A stretch of DNA of 64,000 nucleotides from JBNFVY01 sp049943335 (GCF_049943335.1 NZ_JBNFVY010000001.1:721630-785629), one strand, 5' to 3'; shown: positions 26,019-34,770, counted from the first letter of the stretch. Made by a program: numbers and translations. Notes: generated by a model not told the origin, from the sequence alone.

Positions 26019-27056
26019 TCAGCTTTCGTAATCTATGACATGCCGGAGTTGCTTTTCATACTCCAGTGCTTTGCCAGTCCCAAGCGCCACACAATTGAGT
26101 GACTCGTCCGCGACCGAGATCGCAAGGCCGGTTTGTTCGCGAAGCGCCAGGTCCAGATCACCCAAAAGGGCCCCCCCACCGGTCAGCATCACGCCGCGGT
26201 CCACGATATCAGCGGCCAGATCCGGCGGAGTGGCTTCCAGTGCGGTCATGACAGCTTCGCAGATCTGCTGGACAGGTTCGGCCAGTGCTTCGGCAACCTG
26301 CGCCTGGTTGATCTCGATTTCCTTGGGCACGCCGTTCAACAGATCGCGCCCGCGGATCTGCATTGATGCCCCGCGCCCGTCATCGGGCATCCGCGATGTG
26401 CCGATCGAAGTCTTGATCCGTTCTGCGGTGCTTTCGCCGATCAGCAGGTTCTGTTGGCGTCGCAAGTAACTGATGATGGATTCGTCCATCCGGTCACCGC
26501 CAACCCGCACCGAACGCGCATATACAATGTCGCCAAGCGACAAGACGGCCACTTCGGTGGTGCCGCCGCCGATATCGACCACCATGTTGCCGGTGGGATC
26601 GGTAATCGGCATACCTGCGCCGATAGCTGCGGCAATGGGCTCGGCGATCAGACCGGCCCGGCGGGCGCCGGCCGACAGAACCGACTGACGGATCGCCCGT
26701 TTTTCAACCGGGGTCGCGCCGTGGGGCACGCAGACGATGATCTTGGGTTTCGAAAAGGTCGTGCGCTTATGCACTTTGCGGATGAAGTGCTTGATCATCT
26801 CTTCGGCAGTGTCGAAATCGGCGATCACCCCCTCGCGCATGGGGCGTATGGCTTCGATACTGCCGGGGGTCCGACCCAACATCAGCTTGGCGTCTTCGCC
26901 CACAGCCAGAACCTGTTTTTTGCCATCTTTGACGTGATAGGCAACCACCGAGGGTTCATTCAGGATAACACCCTTGCCCTTTACGTAGACCAGCGTGTTC
27001 GCCGTGCCCAAGTCGATTGCCATGTCTGACGAAAACAAACCGCCCAGCCCCGCCAT
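26019..27056 (-). CDS. mreB: Actin-like cell-shape protein MreB
   Basis: A 345-residue bacterial actin forming membrane-associated filaments that direct wall elongation. ATP-site motifs: DLGTANTLVYVKG (phosphate 1), MVVDIGGGTTEVAVLSLGD (phosphate 2) and GVMLTGGGALLGDLD (adenosine). It is the first gene of the elongasome operon. The 270-bp region between its start and the leuA terminator should hold the operon promoter; no clear regulatory motif was recognised there. Confidence 0.97.
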   Translation of the reverse strand: MAGLGGLFSSDMAIDLGTANTLVYVKGKGVILNEPSVVAYHVKDGKKQVLAVGEDAKLMLGRTPGSIEAIRPMREGVIADFDTAEEMIKHFIRKVHKRTTFSKPKIIVCVPHGATPVEKRAIRQSVLSAGARRAGLIAEPIAAAIGAGMPITDPTGNMVVDIGGGTTEVAVLSLGDIVYARSVRVGGDRMDESIISYLRRQQNLLIGESTAERIKTSIGTSRMPDDGRGASMQIRGRDLLNGVPKEIEINQAQVAEALAEPVQQICEAVMTALEATPPDLAADIVDRGVMLTGGGALLGDLDLALREQTGLAISVADESLNCVALGTGKALEYEKQLRHVIDYES

Positions 27057-27326
27057 GTGTTTCTCGCTTTCCTAGCTAACTTGTCGCACAGAATCTGTAC
27101 TGCCCATTCGAGGCGCTTATAGGGCGATGCTGGGTTTTGGGGAAGGGGCCAGAAACGGGTGCCCCGGATTGGGGCGGCGCCGTTGCACGGCCGCAGCAAC
27201 AGGGTGCGCTACCGAAATGTCGGAAAAGTGCAACGCGGGCGCGTCAAACCCTGTCAAAACTATTCATATTGGTGGGATTTGTGCAAAATCCGGGGTGATA
27301 CGGTGCCTTCAGTGCACCGGCGTTAA

Positions 27327-27350
27327 GGGCCCGCCCCAAAGGGCGGACCC
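27327..27350 (-). terminator. Terminator hairpin after leuA
   Basis: On the minus strand GGGTCCGCCC pairs with GGGCGGGCCC around a short T-rich loop, 7 bases after the leuA stop codon, followed by TTAA. The very stable GC stem with only a short T tract suggests a transcription end for leuA. Confidence 0.65.
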
Positions 27351-27357
27351 CCGCGCA

Positions 27358-28938
27358 TTACTGCCCGGCGTCGCGATAGCTGACGGTTTTTACATCGTCA
27401 CCCGGTGCCGATTTTTCGCGCCGCACCAACAGCCGGTTCAGTGCATTGACATAGGCATTGGCGCTGGCGACGACCGTGTCTGTATCGCTGCTCTGGCCGG
27501 TCGCGATGCGCCCGTCTTCTTCCAGCCTCACGGAGACGGTGGCCTGCGCATCGGTGCCTTCGGTTACCGCGTGCACCTGATAAAGCTGCAGGCGCGCCGT
27601 CGTCGGGAAAATCTCTTTGATCGCCTTGAATGTCGCGTCAACTGGACCGTCGCCGGTGGTCTCGACGCTCTTCTCTGTCCCATCGACCACCATGGTCAGC
27701 GTTGCCGTTTGCGGCCCTTCGGTGCCGCAGACCACGCGCAGGGATTTCACTTGAATGCGATCGTTCTGTTCGTCGCCCGCAGCATCACGCATCAACGCGA
27801 TCAGGTCGTCCTCGTAGACTTCCTTCTTGCGGTCCGCCAGAGCCTTGAACCGCACGAACACGTCCTTCAGCTGGTTGTCTCCCAATTCGTAGCCCAATTG
27901 GTTCAGCTTGTCGCGCAGCGCGGCGCGGCCCGAATGCTTGCCCAGTACCAGAGATGTCTCAGCCAGCCCCACATCCTTGGGGCGCATGATCTCAAACGTT
28001 TCGGCGTTCTTGAGCATCCCATCCTGGTGGATGCCGCTTTCGTGAGCGAACGCGTTCTTGCCGACGATAGCCTTGTTGAACTGCACCGGGAACCCGGACA
28101 CCTGGCTGACACGGCGCGAGATGCCCATGATTTTGGTGGTGTCGATGCGGGTGTCATAGGGCATGATGTCGTGACGCACCTTGAGCGCCATGACGACTTC
28201 TTCCAGCGCTGTGTTGCCGGCCCTTTCGCCCAAGCCGTTGATCGTGCATTCGATCTGGCGCGCACCCGCTTCTACCGCGGCCAAGCTGTTGGCCGTCGCC
28301 ATGCCCAGATCGTTGTGGCAGTGGGTCGAAAACACCACGTCGTCCGCGCCGGGTACTTTTTCGATCAGCATGCGGATCAGGTCTGCGCTTTCACGTGGGG
28401 CGGTATAGCCCACCGTGTCAGGAATGTTGATCGTTGTGGCGCCCGCCTTGATCGCGATTTCCACAACACGGCACAGGTAATCATGCTCGGTCCGTGTCGC
28501 GTCCATCGGCGACCATTGCACATTGTCGCACAGGTTGCGGGCGTGGCTGACCGTTTCGTGAATGCGATTGGCCATTTCGTCCATGGTCAGATTCGGGATC
28601 GCACGGTGCAGCGGCGAGGTTCCAATGAACGTGTGAATGCGCGGCCGCTCAGCGTGTTTCACGGCCTCCCATGCGCGGTCGATATCGGGCAACTGCGCAC
28701 GCGCCAGCCCGCAGATCACGGAACGTTTCGAGCGTTGGGCGATCTCGGACACGGCCTGAAAGTCGCCTTCAGACGCAATCGGAAACCCGGCCTCGATGAT
28801 ATCGACGCCCATGTCGTCGAGCAATTCGGCGATTTCCAGTTTTTCGCTGTGGCTCATCGTAGCGCCGGGTGATTGTTCGCCGTCGCGCAGGGTGGTGTCG
28901 AAAATCAGGACGCGGTCCTGTTTGGTAGTGTCGGTCAT
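27358..28938 (-). CDS. leuA: 2-isopropylmalate synthase
   Basis: A 526-residue enzyme catalysing the first committed step of leucine synthesis (acetyl-CoA plus 2-oxoisovalerate). The catalytic barrel holds FDTTLRDGEQSPGATM (metal Asp19) and STHCHNDLGMATANS (metal-binding HxH). The C-terminal LeuA dimer domain (about 390-510) is the leucine feedback-inhibition site. Full length is normal. It is preceded by a leucine-rich leader peptide and competing hairpins, indicating attenuation by charged tRNA-Leu. Confidence 0.96.
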   Translation of the reverse strand: MTDTTKQDRVLIFDTTLRDGEQSPGATMSHSEKLEIAELLDDMGVDIIEAGFPIASEGDFQAVSEIAQRSKRSVICGLARAQLPDIDRAWEAVKHAERPRIHTFIGTSPLHRAIPNLTMDEMANRIHETVSHARNLCDNVQWSPMDATRTEHDYLCRVVEIAIKAGATTINIPDTVGYTAPRESADLIRMLIEKVPGADDVVFSTHCHNDLGMATANSLAAVEAGARQIECTINGLGERAGNTALEEVVMALKVRHDIMPYDTRIDTTKIMGISRRVSQVSGFPVQFNKAIVGKNAFAHESGIHQDGMLKNAETFEIMRPKDVGLAETSLVLGKHSGRAALRDKLNQLGYELGDNQLKDVFVRFKALADRKKEVYEDDLIALMRDAAGDEQNDRIQVKSLRVVCGTEGPQTATLTMVVDGTEKSVETTGDGPVDATFKAIKEIFPTTARLQLYQVHAVTEGTDAQATVSVRLEEDGRIATGQSSDTDTVVASANAYVNALNRLLVRREKSAPGDDVKTVSYRDAGQ

Positions 28939-28960
28939 CGGAATATCTCTCTTATGCCTT

Positions 28961-29016
28961 AGCGTGTGGGTTCCGGGCGCTGGTCACCTCCGAGCGGTCG
29001 CGCCCGCGGGCACGCT
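28961..29016 (-). promoter_or_regulatory. leuA leader hairpins (candidate attenuator)
   Basis: On the minus strand AGCGTG directly after the leader stop can pair with CACGCT (plus-strand 29011-29016 and 28961-28966). Inside it CGGGCGC pairs with GCGCCCG (29000-29006 with 28974-28980). The first segment GAGCG can instead pair with CGCTC a few bases downstream, giving mutually exclusive folds. The structure ends about 10 bases before the leuA ribosome site. There is no T tract, so it may act on translation rather than termination. Confidence 0.55.
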
Positions 29017-29099
29017 CAGAGGCTGCTAAGGAGAAGGAGACCATGCAGGGCAGGGCTGCGCAAAATGCGCGTCCGAGCGATATGTGGCTGCGTGGTCAT
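29016..29099 (-). CDS. Leucine-rich leader peptide of leuA
   Basis: A 27-codon open frame ending 77 bases before leuA: MTTQPHIARTRIL then RSPALHGLLLLSSL. Four consecutive Leu codons (CTC CTT CTC CTT) and a fifth Leu directly before the stop codon are the hallmark of amino-acid attenuation leaders. The stop codon abuts the first strand of the candidate attenuator hairpin, so a ribosome stalled at the Leu run would change its folding. A weak start context and the absence of a strong ribosome site are normal for such peptides. An overlapping 30-codon frame in another phase (28952-29044) also exists. Confidence 0.72.
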   Translation of the reverse strand: MTTQPHIARTRILRSPALHGLLLLSSL

Positions 29100-29190
29100 A
29101 AGGCAGGGTTATAACGTGGATTTTGCGCCATGAAACCCCTTTTTTCGCCCTGCCAGTGAACCTGTACCGCATCAGGCGCGTAGTCTGGGT

Positions 29191-29856
29191 ATGGAAACAG
29201 CTTTGATCATCGGCGCGTCAGGTGGAATTGGATCGGCGCTTGCTGAGGCTCTTGCGGCGCGCGGCGTTGCGGTGACCGGTGTGTCGCGCAGCGCGGATGG
29301 GCTGGATTTGACCGATCCGGGGGCGGCCCAGCAGATCTTGGGCGCATTGGAAGGGCCCTTCGATCTGGTCGTGACGGCGACGGGTGCGCTTGAAATAGAC
29401 GGTGCCCTGCCAGAAAAATCGCTGGATGCGATAGAAGCGCCGGCGCTGTTGAACCAGTTTGCCATCAACGCCATTGGCCCCGCGCTTGCATTGCGCCATG
29501 CCTTGCGGCTTCTGCCACGGGATCGCCCGGCGGTGTGGGCCACGCTGACGGCCCGTGTCGGCAGCATCGGCGACAATCGGCTGGGCGGATGGTACGGGTA
29601 TCGTGCGGCCAAGGCTGCGGCGAACCAGATCGTGCGTACCGCATCTATCGAAATCGCCCGCACGCATCCGCAGGCCGCCGTGGTGGCGCTGCACCCCGGC
29701 ACCGTGGCTACGACGTTCACCGAAAAATACCAGGGTCGGCATCCGGCGGTTTCCCCGGACGAGGCGGCAGAAAATCTATTGGCAGTCATCGGCCGGCTGA
29801 GCGCGTCGGATACCGGCAAGTTTTTTGACTGGGCGGGCAAAAACGTGCCCTGGTGA
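29191..29856 (+). CDS. Short-chain dehydrogenase/reductase (CsgA-like SDR)
   Basis: A 221-residue NAD(P)-dependent oxidoreductase. The Rossmann motif IIGASGGIGSALAEAL starts at residue 6, and the catalytic Tyr-Lys pair is in YGYRAAKAAANQ, with the Ser position in ATLTARVGSI. HPGTVATTF is the usual PG motif after the active site. The substrate is unknown; the group is widespread in marine alphaproteobacteria. It is divergent from the leuA leader with about 90 bp between. Confidence 0.88.
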   Translation: METALIIGASGGIGSALAEALAARGVAVTGVSRSADGLDLTDPGAAQQILGALEGPFDLVVTATGALEIDGALPEKSLDAIEAPALLNQFAINAIGPALALRHALRLLPRDRPAVWATLTARVGSIGDNRLGGWYGYRAAKAAANQIVRTASIEIARTHPQAAVVALHPGTVATTFTEKYQGRHPAVSPDEAAENLLAVIGRLSASDTGKFFDWAGKNVPW

Positions 29857-30053
29857 CGCCGCCGATCCTGTGATCACCGAATTCCCCACGTTTCTACATT
29901 TCTCCAGGAGCGCCAGCAGGGCGCAAGCCCGCCCGAAAAGCCTGCCAAATTGGTAGTGTCTGCACTGTGATCGCGGGTGGTTCAATGCCAACCACCGGAT
30001 GGGGCCGATCTATGGAAATCGGGTCTGGGCAGAGGCGGGCATGCGGAAAACCT

Positions 30054-30689
30054 TCACTGCCGACGCGTGCCGGTTTCTTGATCGGATGGCGCAGAGCATG
30101 ACGGAATGGTGCGGTCGCCAACAGCTTCACGCCAATGTCGCCGGCAGAGCGACACGTAGCGCTCGTTGCCGCCGATTTCGACCTGCGCGCCTTCGGTCAA
30201 GACGTTCCCGTCTGCATCCTGGCGCACAACCATCGTCGCCTTCTTGCCGCAATGACAGATCGTTCTTGCTTCGCGCATTTCATCAGCCAGGGCCAAAAGA
30301 GCAGCCGATCCCGGGAACAGATTTCCCTGAAAATCCAACCGCAACCCATAACACATGACCGGTATCCCCAAATCATCCACGACGCGGGCCAATTGCCAGA
30401 CCTGATCATGGCTCAGGAATTGGGCTTCGTCGAAAAATACGCATGCCACGGGTGCCTGATCCAACCGCGCGCTTATTTTCGCGAACAAATCCTCGTCCGG
30501 GGCAAACTTGTCGGCAGCCGCTGAAATACCAATGCGTGATGCGATCTGCCCCGGCCCCGCACGATCATCCAACTGCGCGGTGACCAGATAGGTCTGCATC
30601 CCGCGTTCGTTGTAATTGTGGGCCGCCTGCAAAAGCATTGTCGATTTGCCGGCGTTCATGGTCGAGTAATTGAAATATAGCTTGGCCAT
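30054..30689 (-). CDS. tdk: Thymidine kinase
   Basis: A 211-residue type II thymidine kinase phosphorylating thymidine for salvage. The P-loop is STMNAGKSTMLLQ (near residue 9), the Mg-binding and lid region VACVFFDEAQFLS, and a zinc lasso is indicated by CHCGKKA and SLCRRHW. YGLRLDFQGNLFPGS is the thymidine-site segment. ATG at 30689 (MAKLYFNYS) begins the family sequence; the upstream open frame does not. Confidence 0.94.
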   Translation of the reverse strand: MAKLYFNYSTMNAGKSTMLLQAAHNYNERGMQTYLVTAQLDDRAGPGQIASRIGISAAADKFAPDEDLFAKISARLDQAPVACVFFDEAQFLSHDQVWQLARVVDDLGIPVMCYGLRLDFQGNLFPGSAALLALADEMREARTICHCGKKATMVVRQDADGNVLTEGAQVEIGGNERYVSLCRRHWREAVGDRTIPSCSAPSDQETGTRRQ

Positions 30690-31049
30690 GATGGGATCTA
30701 TCCCGCTGGGGCGTCCCAAATCAACCGGCGCGATGGCGCGGTCTGTGGCAGCGCGATTGGTAGGGGGGGCGTGACAGACCATTTGATGTGTTCAGCAGGG
30801 CGGGAACTGCCCTTGGGATGAAGCCGAACACCATTCTCAAGCGCCACAAAAGCCCGATTGATGCGGTTGGAGGCATCGCTCTCTTTTTAACAAGACCCCT
30901 ACAAAATACCGACGCTGGGGACGTCGGACACTCGCTACGCCACGAAATCGCGTGGCACTTTATGAATGACAAACTTTCGCTTTACTATTAATGGGAAAGG
31001 ACCGGGTATTTTCCCCGTCGAAGTTGACGGCGCGGAAAGAAAACAAGGG

Positions 31050-31517
31050 ATGAGCGCTATTATGGCTGGTATTGGCAGCTATCTGAAAAAGCATACCGAA
31101 GCACTGGTCAAGGATGTGGGTCTGGAAGCTGCATGCGAGGTGACAGGCAAATCCAAGGCGACGCTTGGGCGGTATTATTCGGATTCGGATGATCATTCGG
31201 ATCGCTTTATGCCGATCGACGCCGTGGCACTGCTGGAAAAGGTCGCCCGCTACCCGCACGTCACGGCTGCGTTGTCCGAATTGTCCGGCACCACGCTGTC
31301 CTATGACAAGACTCATAAGAATTCCACCGAAGGCGGTGTGAATTCGGATGTGGTCGCGCTGTCGCAGCGTTTTGCGATGCTGATGGCCGAATACAGCCAA
31401 TCAATTGAAGACGGGATCATCACGATCAACGAGGCCAAGCGCCTTTTGCGCGAAACGTCCGAGCTTCAACAGGTGCTGATTTCAATGAAGCTGCACCTTG
31501 AAGAAGAGGCGACCTGA
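31050..31517 (+). CDS. Predicted helix-turn-helix protein, conserved in Rhodobacterales
   Basis: About 155 residues. VGLEAACEVTGKSKATLGRY (near residues 25-44) resembles a phage CII- or Cox-like HTH, followed by FMPIDAVALLEKVARYPHVT. The C-terminal half is helical (VALSQRFAMLMAEYSQSIED and NEAKRLLRETSELQQVLISM), suggesting oligomerisation. The start is uncertain: ATG 31050 and 31062 are both plausible, and the frame is open back to 30966. I recall similar proteins in other Rhodobacterales, but no function is established. Confidence 0.68.
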   Translation: MSAIMAGIGSYLKKHTEALVKDVGLEAACEVTGKSKATLGRYYSDSDDHSDRFMPIDAVALLEKVARYPHVTAALSELSGTTLSYDKTHKNSTEGGVNSDVVALSQRFAMLMAEYSQSIEDGIITINEAKRLLRETSELQQVLISMKLHLEEEAT

Positions 31518-31521
31518 GCGC

Positions 31522-32670
31522 TTATAGGAACACGCGTTCCACGAACCACCACGCACCGACCACGGCAATCGCACCCGAAGCAGGGTTCGAAATATAGGTG
31601 CGATACCACGGTTTTCGTGCGGCCCAACCGACCAGCAACAGGGCGGCCAGAATCACGGCCAGTTGGCCCAGTTCAACCCCGATATTGAAGCCGATCAACC
31701 CGGTGACCAGGCTGCTGCTGTCCAGACCAATTTCGGTCAGGACGCTGGCAAAGCCCAGACCATGCAACAGTCCGAACGTGAACACGTTCGCGGTGCGCCA
31801 CGGCGTCATCCGGGTGAACAAAATGTTTTCAACAGCGACAAAGACGATTGATGCGGCGATCAGCGGCTCGACGATTGCCGGGTTGACGCGGACGATCCCG
31901 GTGATCGCAAGTGCCAGCGTGGCGGTGTGCGCCAGGGTAAAGGCCGTGACCTGGTAAAGAAGCGGGCGCAGCCTGACGGCAAACAAAAACAGCCCCAACA
32001 CAAACAGGATGTGATCCAGCCCTTTCGGGATGATATGTTCGAAACCTAGAACGACATAGCGGGCAAACACCTGGTGCCAGGGTTTTGCGGCGATCCCGTC
32101 ACGCGGCATGGGCGCGCTTATGGCGCCGTTTGTCAGATACTCGGAATATTCCTGACTGCCGGAAACCTGCCGTACGATAAGCGGCCCGTTTTGTGCGTCC
32201 CAGCCAAATCGAACCGGGGTCCCGTCGTCCGGCAAATCTGCGCGCAAGGTTATTCGGCTGTCGCGCGGTACATCCTTATCGATGCCATCGGGAATGATGC
32301 TCGCGACCAGTTGTGGCGCCAGCTCAGTCTGGCCCGCCATCAGCGTCAGTGTGGATGCAATGCGCGGGAACTCTTGTACCAACGCATCGCGCAGCGCCTC
32401 AGGCGGTTGGGCGCGCAAGGCATCGTACCGCGCGGCCCCGTTCGCGGCATCGGTATTGACAACGCCCCGCAAATCAATGCCCGCGACCAGCGTTTCCAAC
32501 GCCAGGTCCAGTTCGATCACAAGCTGATCTGCAGTGACGGATATATCGGCTACGGCCGGGCGTACCTCGTGGGCGCGCGCGCTGGGCGCCGCAATCAGGG
32601 CAAAGGCCAGCATACTTGACAGGACCAACACACGGGCCACATCTTTTATTGTTATAGCAGGACCCGCCAT
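31522..32670 (-). CDS. HupE/UreJ-like membrane protein
   Basis: About 382 residues. A signal peptide ends in APSARA, so the mature protein would begin HEVRPAV. A periplasmic domain (about 35-190) is followed by six or more membrane spans typical of HupE/UreJ_2: VLGFEHIIPKGLDHILFVLG with conserved His, then TAFTLAHTATLALAITG and NVFTFGLLHGLGFASVLTE. The family is linked to nickel or cobalt uptake, though most members are uncharacterised. ATG at 32670 shares two bases with the divergent DUF4198 start. GTG at 32640 is an alternative that gives a shorter signal peptide. Confidence 0.82.
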   Translation of the reverse strand: MAGPAITIKDVARVLVLSSMLAFALIAAPSARAHEVRPAVADISVTADQLVIELDLALETLVAGIDLRGVVNTDAANGAARYDALRAQPPEALRDALVQEFPRIASTLTLMAGQTELAPQLVASIIPDGIDKDVPRDSRITLRADLPDDGTPVRFGWDAQNGPLIVRQVSGSQEYSEYLTNGAISAPMPRDGIAAKPWHQVFARYVVLGFEHIIPKGLDHILFVLGLFLFAVRLRPLLYQVTAFTLAHTATLALAITGIVRVNPAIVEPLIAASIVFVAVENILFTRMTPWRTANVFTFGLLHGLGFASVLTEIGLDSSSLVTGLIGFNIGVELGQLAVILAALLLVGWAARKPWYRTYISNPASGAIAVVGAWWFVERVFL

Positions 32671-33469
32671 GCGCAAGTTGCCCCCCTTCACGCTCGTATT
32701 TTTGCTACTTAGCGCGCGGATCGTCGCTGCCCACGAATTCTGGATATCGCCTGAGCGGTATCTGATACCACAACACAAGATGATCGTGGCGGCGCTGCGC
32801 GTCGGCGAAGACTTCAAGGGCCCCAGTTTTGCCTATCTGCCGCCGCAAACCGCACGGTTCGATTTGGTCCAAGGGGATCGCGCCGTCCCGGTCACGTCCC
32901 GAATTGGGGACCGGCCCGCGTTGAATCAGGGCGTCGATAGACCGGGGCTGTGGATCGTGGTGCACGAAACCGCGGATCATCGTCTGCGCTACACTGATCC
33001 CCAAAAGTTCCGGAATTTTGCAAATCACAAGGGGTTCCCAGCGGTCTTGCAACAGCACAAGGACCGCGGCTTGCCCGACGACGGGTTTGTCGAACTTTAC
33101 CGTCGTTACGCCAAGGCGTTGGTCGCGGTGGGTGACGGGGCAGGTGCCGACCGCCGTGTGGGCCTGCGCACCGAAATTGTTGCAGGGTTGAATCCCTATA
33201 TCGACGATCTGACGAATGGCTTCCCCGTACAGGTGATCCTGGACAAAGCTGCGCGCGCCGACGCGCAAATCGAGGTGTTCGGACGCAGCGTCGGCAAGGT
33301 CACCGTCGAAACCTACCGCACAGATGCGAACGGGCGCGCCGTGATCACGGTCGCGCCCGATACAGAATATCTGGTCAATGCGGTCAAAATGCTGCCGCTT
33401 GAACCGCACGCGCCCGAAGACCCGGTCTGGATGAGCCTCTGGGCCTCGTTGACGTTTAAAACGCCTTAG
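32669..33469 (+). CDS. DUF4198-type periplasmic protein
   Basis: A 266-residue exported protein. A signal peptide (MRKLPPFTLVFLLLSARIVA) is followed by AHEFWISPERYLI, the typical start of DUF4198 proteins, whose relatives act as periplasmic parts of nickel or cobalt transporters. Cleavage after Ala would expose an N-terminal His, a likely metal ligand. The C-terminal part (about 170-266) looks like an immunoglobulin-like beta domain (PVQVILDKAARADAQIEVFG). AGGA lies 6 bases before ATG 32669. It is divergent from the HupE-like gene, and its stop overlaps that of the helicase. Confidence 0.83.
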   Translation: MRKLPPFTLVFLLLSARIVAAHEFWISPERYLIPQHKMIVAALRVGEDFKGPSFAYLPPQTARFDLVQGDRAVPVTSRIGDRPALNQGVDRPGLWIVVHETADHRLRYTDPQKFRNFANHKGFPAVLQQHKDRGLPDDGFVELYRRYAKALVAVGDGAGADRRVGLRTEIVAGLNPYIDDLTNGFPVQVILDKAARADAQIEVFGRSVGKVTVETYRTDANGRAVITVAPDTEYLVNAVKMLPLEPHAPEDPVWMSLWASLTFKTP

Positions 33470-34770
33470 GCTGCGGTCTTCGCGCGGCGAGGGCGGCGTT
33501 GCTTGCCACCGCCGGGTTTGCCTTGCGACTGGCCTTGCGGCTTGCGTTGACCGTTTGGTTTCCCGTGACCGCCGGACTTGGCGCCGTTGAACCGACGACG
33601 TCCACCGCCTTTGCGCGGGGCATCTGCGATTTCGGCCCCTTCTGGCGGGCGGCCTGAAGCCACGGTGATCTTGATGCCCATCACCTTTTCGATGGCTTTC
33701 AATTCGCCGTACTCGCTGGCGGCGCACAACGCTACGGCCTGGCCTTCGCGACCCGCGCGTGCCGTGCGACCGATCCGGTGCACGTAGTTTTCCGGTACGT
33801 TCGGCAGTTCATAGTTATAGACGAACTGCACGCCGGGAATGTCGATGCCCCGCGCAGCCACATCCGTGGCCACCAGGACGTTGATTTTCCCGTCGCGGAA
33901 GGCTTTGAGCGCGCGTTCGCGCTGGCCTTGCGACTTGTTGCCGTGGATCGCAGCGGCGTCAATTCCGGCGGCGACCAGGTTTTTGGTCAACCGATCGGCG
34001 CCGTGCTTGGTGCGGCAAAAGACAAGTGACATCTCTTGACGGTGGCCAGCGATATGTTCGACCAGCTTGTCGGTCTTGCCCGCTTGCGGCACGAAATGCA
34101 CTTCTTGTGTCACCTTGTCGGCGGCCTTGCCCGGAGGGCTGACTTCGATACGCACCGGGTTGGTCAGGTAGGCCCCTGCGATTTCAGACATCTGTTTGTT
34201 CATCGTGGCCGAAAACAGCATCGTCTGGCGTTCATCGGCCAGCATCGGCACCAGTTGGCGCAGCGCATGGATAAAGCCCATGTCCAGCATCTGGTCGGCT
34301 TCGTCCAGAACCAGGAACGTCGTTTCGTCCAGGCTGACCGCGCGCCGTTCGATCAGGTCAATCAGGCGGCCGGGGGTGGCAACAAGGATATCAGCCCCGC
34401 GCTCAAGGCGTTTGACCTGCGCGTTGATAGACGCGCCGCCGACCACCTTGGTCACCTTCAGATGGGTGCCCTTGGTGAAGGGGTACAGGTTGTCGGCGAT
34501 CTGGTTCACCAGTTCGCGCGTCGGGGCCAGCACCAATGCGCGAACCTTGCGCGGCTGTGGCTTTTCACCGGCGGCGATCGCCTGGTGCAAGAGCGGCAAG
34601 CCAAAGGCCAGCGTTTTGCCTGTTCCGGTCTGGGCCAGACCCATCACGTCATGGCCATTCATCACTTCGGGGATGGCGCGCGCCTGGATGGGGGTAGGGG
34701 CGTTGATGCCCAGCTCTTCAAGCGTAGTCAGGATGCGCGGCTTGAGGCCGAGCATGGAAAAATCAGTCAT
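33466..34770 (-). CDS. DEAD-box ATP-dependent RNA helicase
   Basis: A 434-residue RhlE-type RNA helicase. Motifs in order: Q-motif (PTPIQARAIP), Walker A (AQTGTGKT), PTRELV, TPGR, VLDEADQM, SAT, then ARGIDIPGV and HRIGRTARAG in the C-terminal RecA domain. The last 60 residues are Arg/Gly/Lys-rich and likely bind RNA. ATG at 34770 has AAGGA 6 bases upstream. Its 5' leader has two strong tandem hairpins. It probably acts in ribosome assembly or mRNA turnover; cold induction is plausible but inferred. Confidence 0.93.
   Translation of the reverse strand: MTDFSMLGLKPRILTTLEELGINAPTPIQARAIPEVMNGHDVMGLAQTGTGKTLAFGLPLLHQAIAAGEKPQPRKVRALVLAPTRELVNQIADNLYPFTKGTHLKVTKVVGGASINAQVKRLERGADILVATPGRLIDLIERRAVSLDETTFLVLDEADQMLDMGFIHALRQLVPMLADERQTMLFSATMNKQMSEIAGAYLTNPVRIEVSPPGKAADKVTQEVHFVPQAGKTDKLVEHIAGHRQEMSLVFCRTKHGADRLTKNLVAAGIDAAAIHGNKSQGQRERALKAFRDGKINVLVATDVAARGIDIPGVQFVYNYELPNVPENYVHRIGRTARAGREGQAVALCAASEYGELKAIEKVMGIKITVASGRPPEGAEIADAPRKGGGRRRFNGAKSGGHGKPNGQRKPQGQSQGKPGGGKQRRPRRAKTAA

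Noticed and set aside
27231..27330. Riboswitch-like element between mreB and leuA
   Set aside because: Only the leuA terminator hairpin is supported; the remaining sequence does not match any aptamer core I know.
27127..28872. 581-codon plus-strand frame opposite leuA
   Set aside because: It is a shadow of leuA, which has complete catalytic and regulatory domains. The antisense product shows no family pattern.
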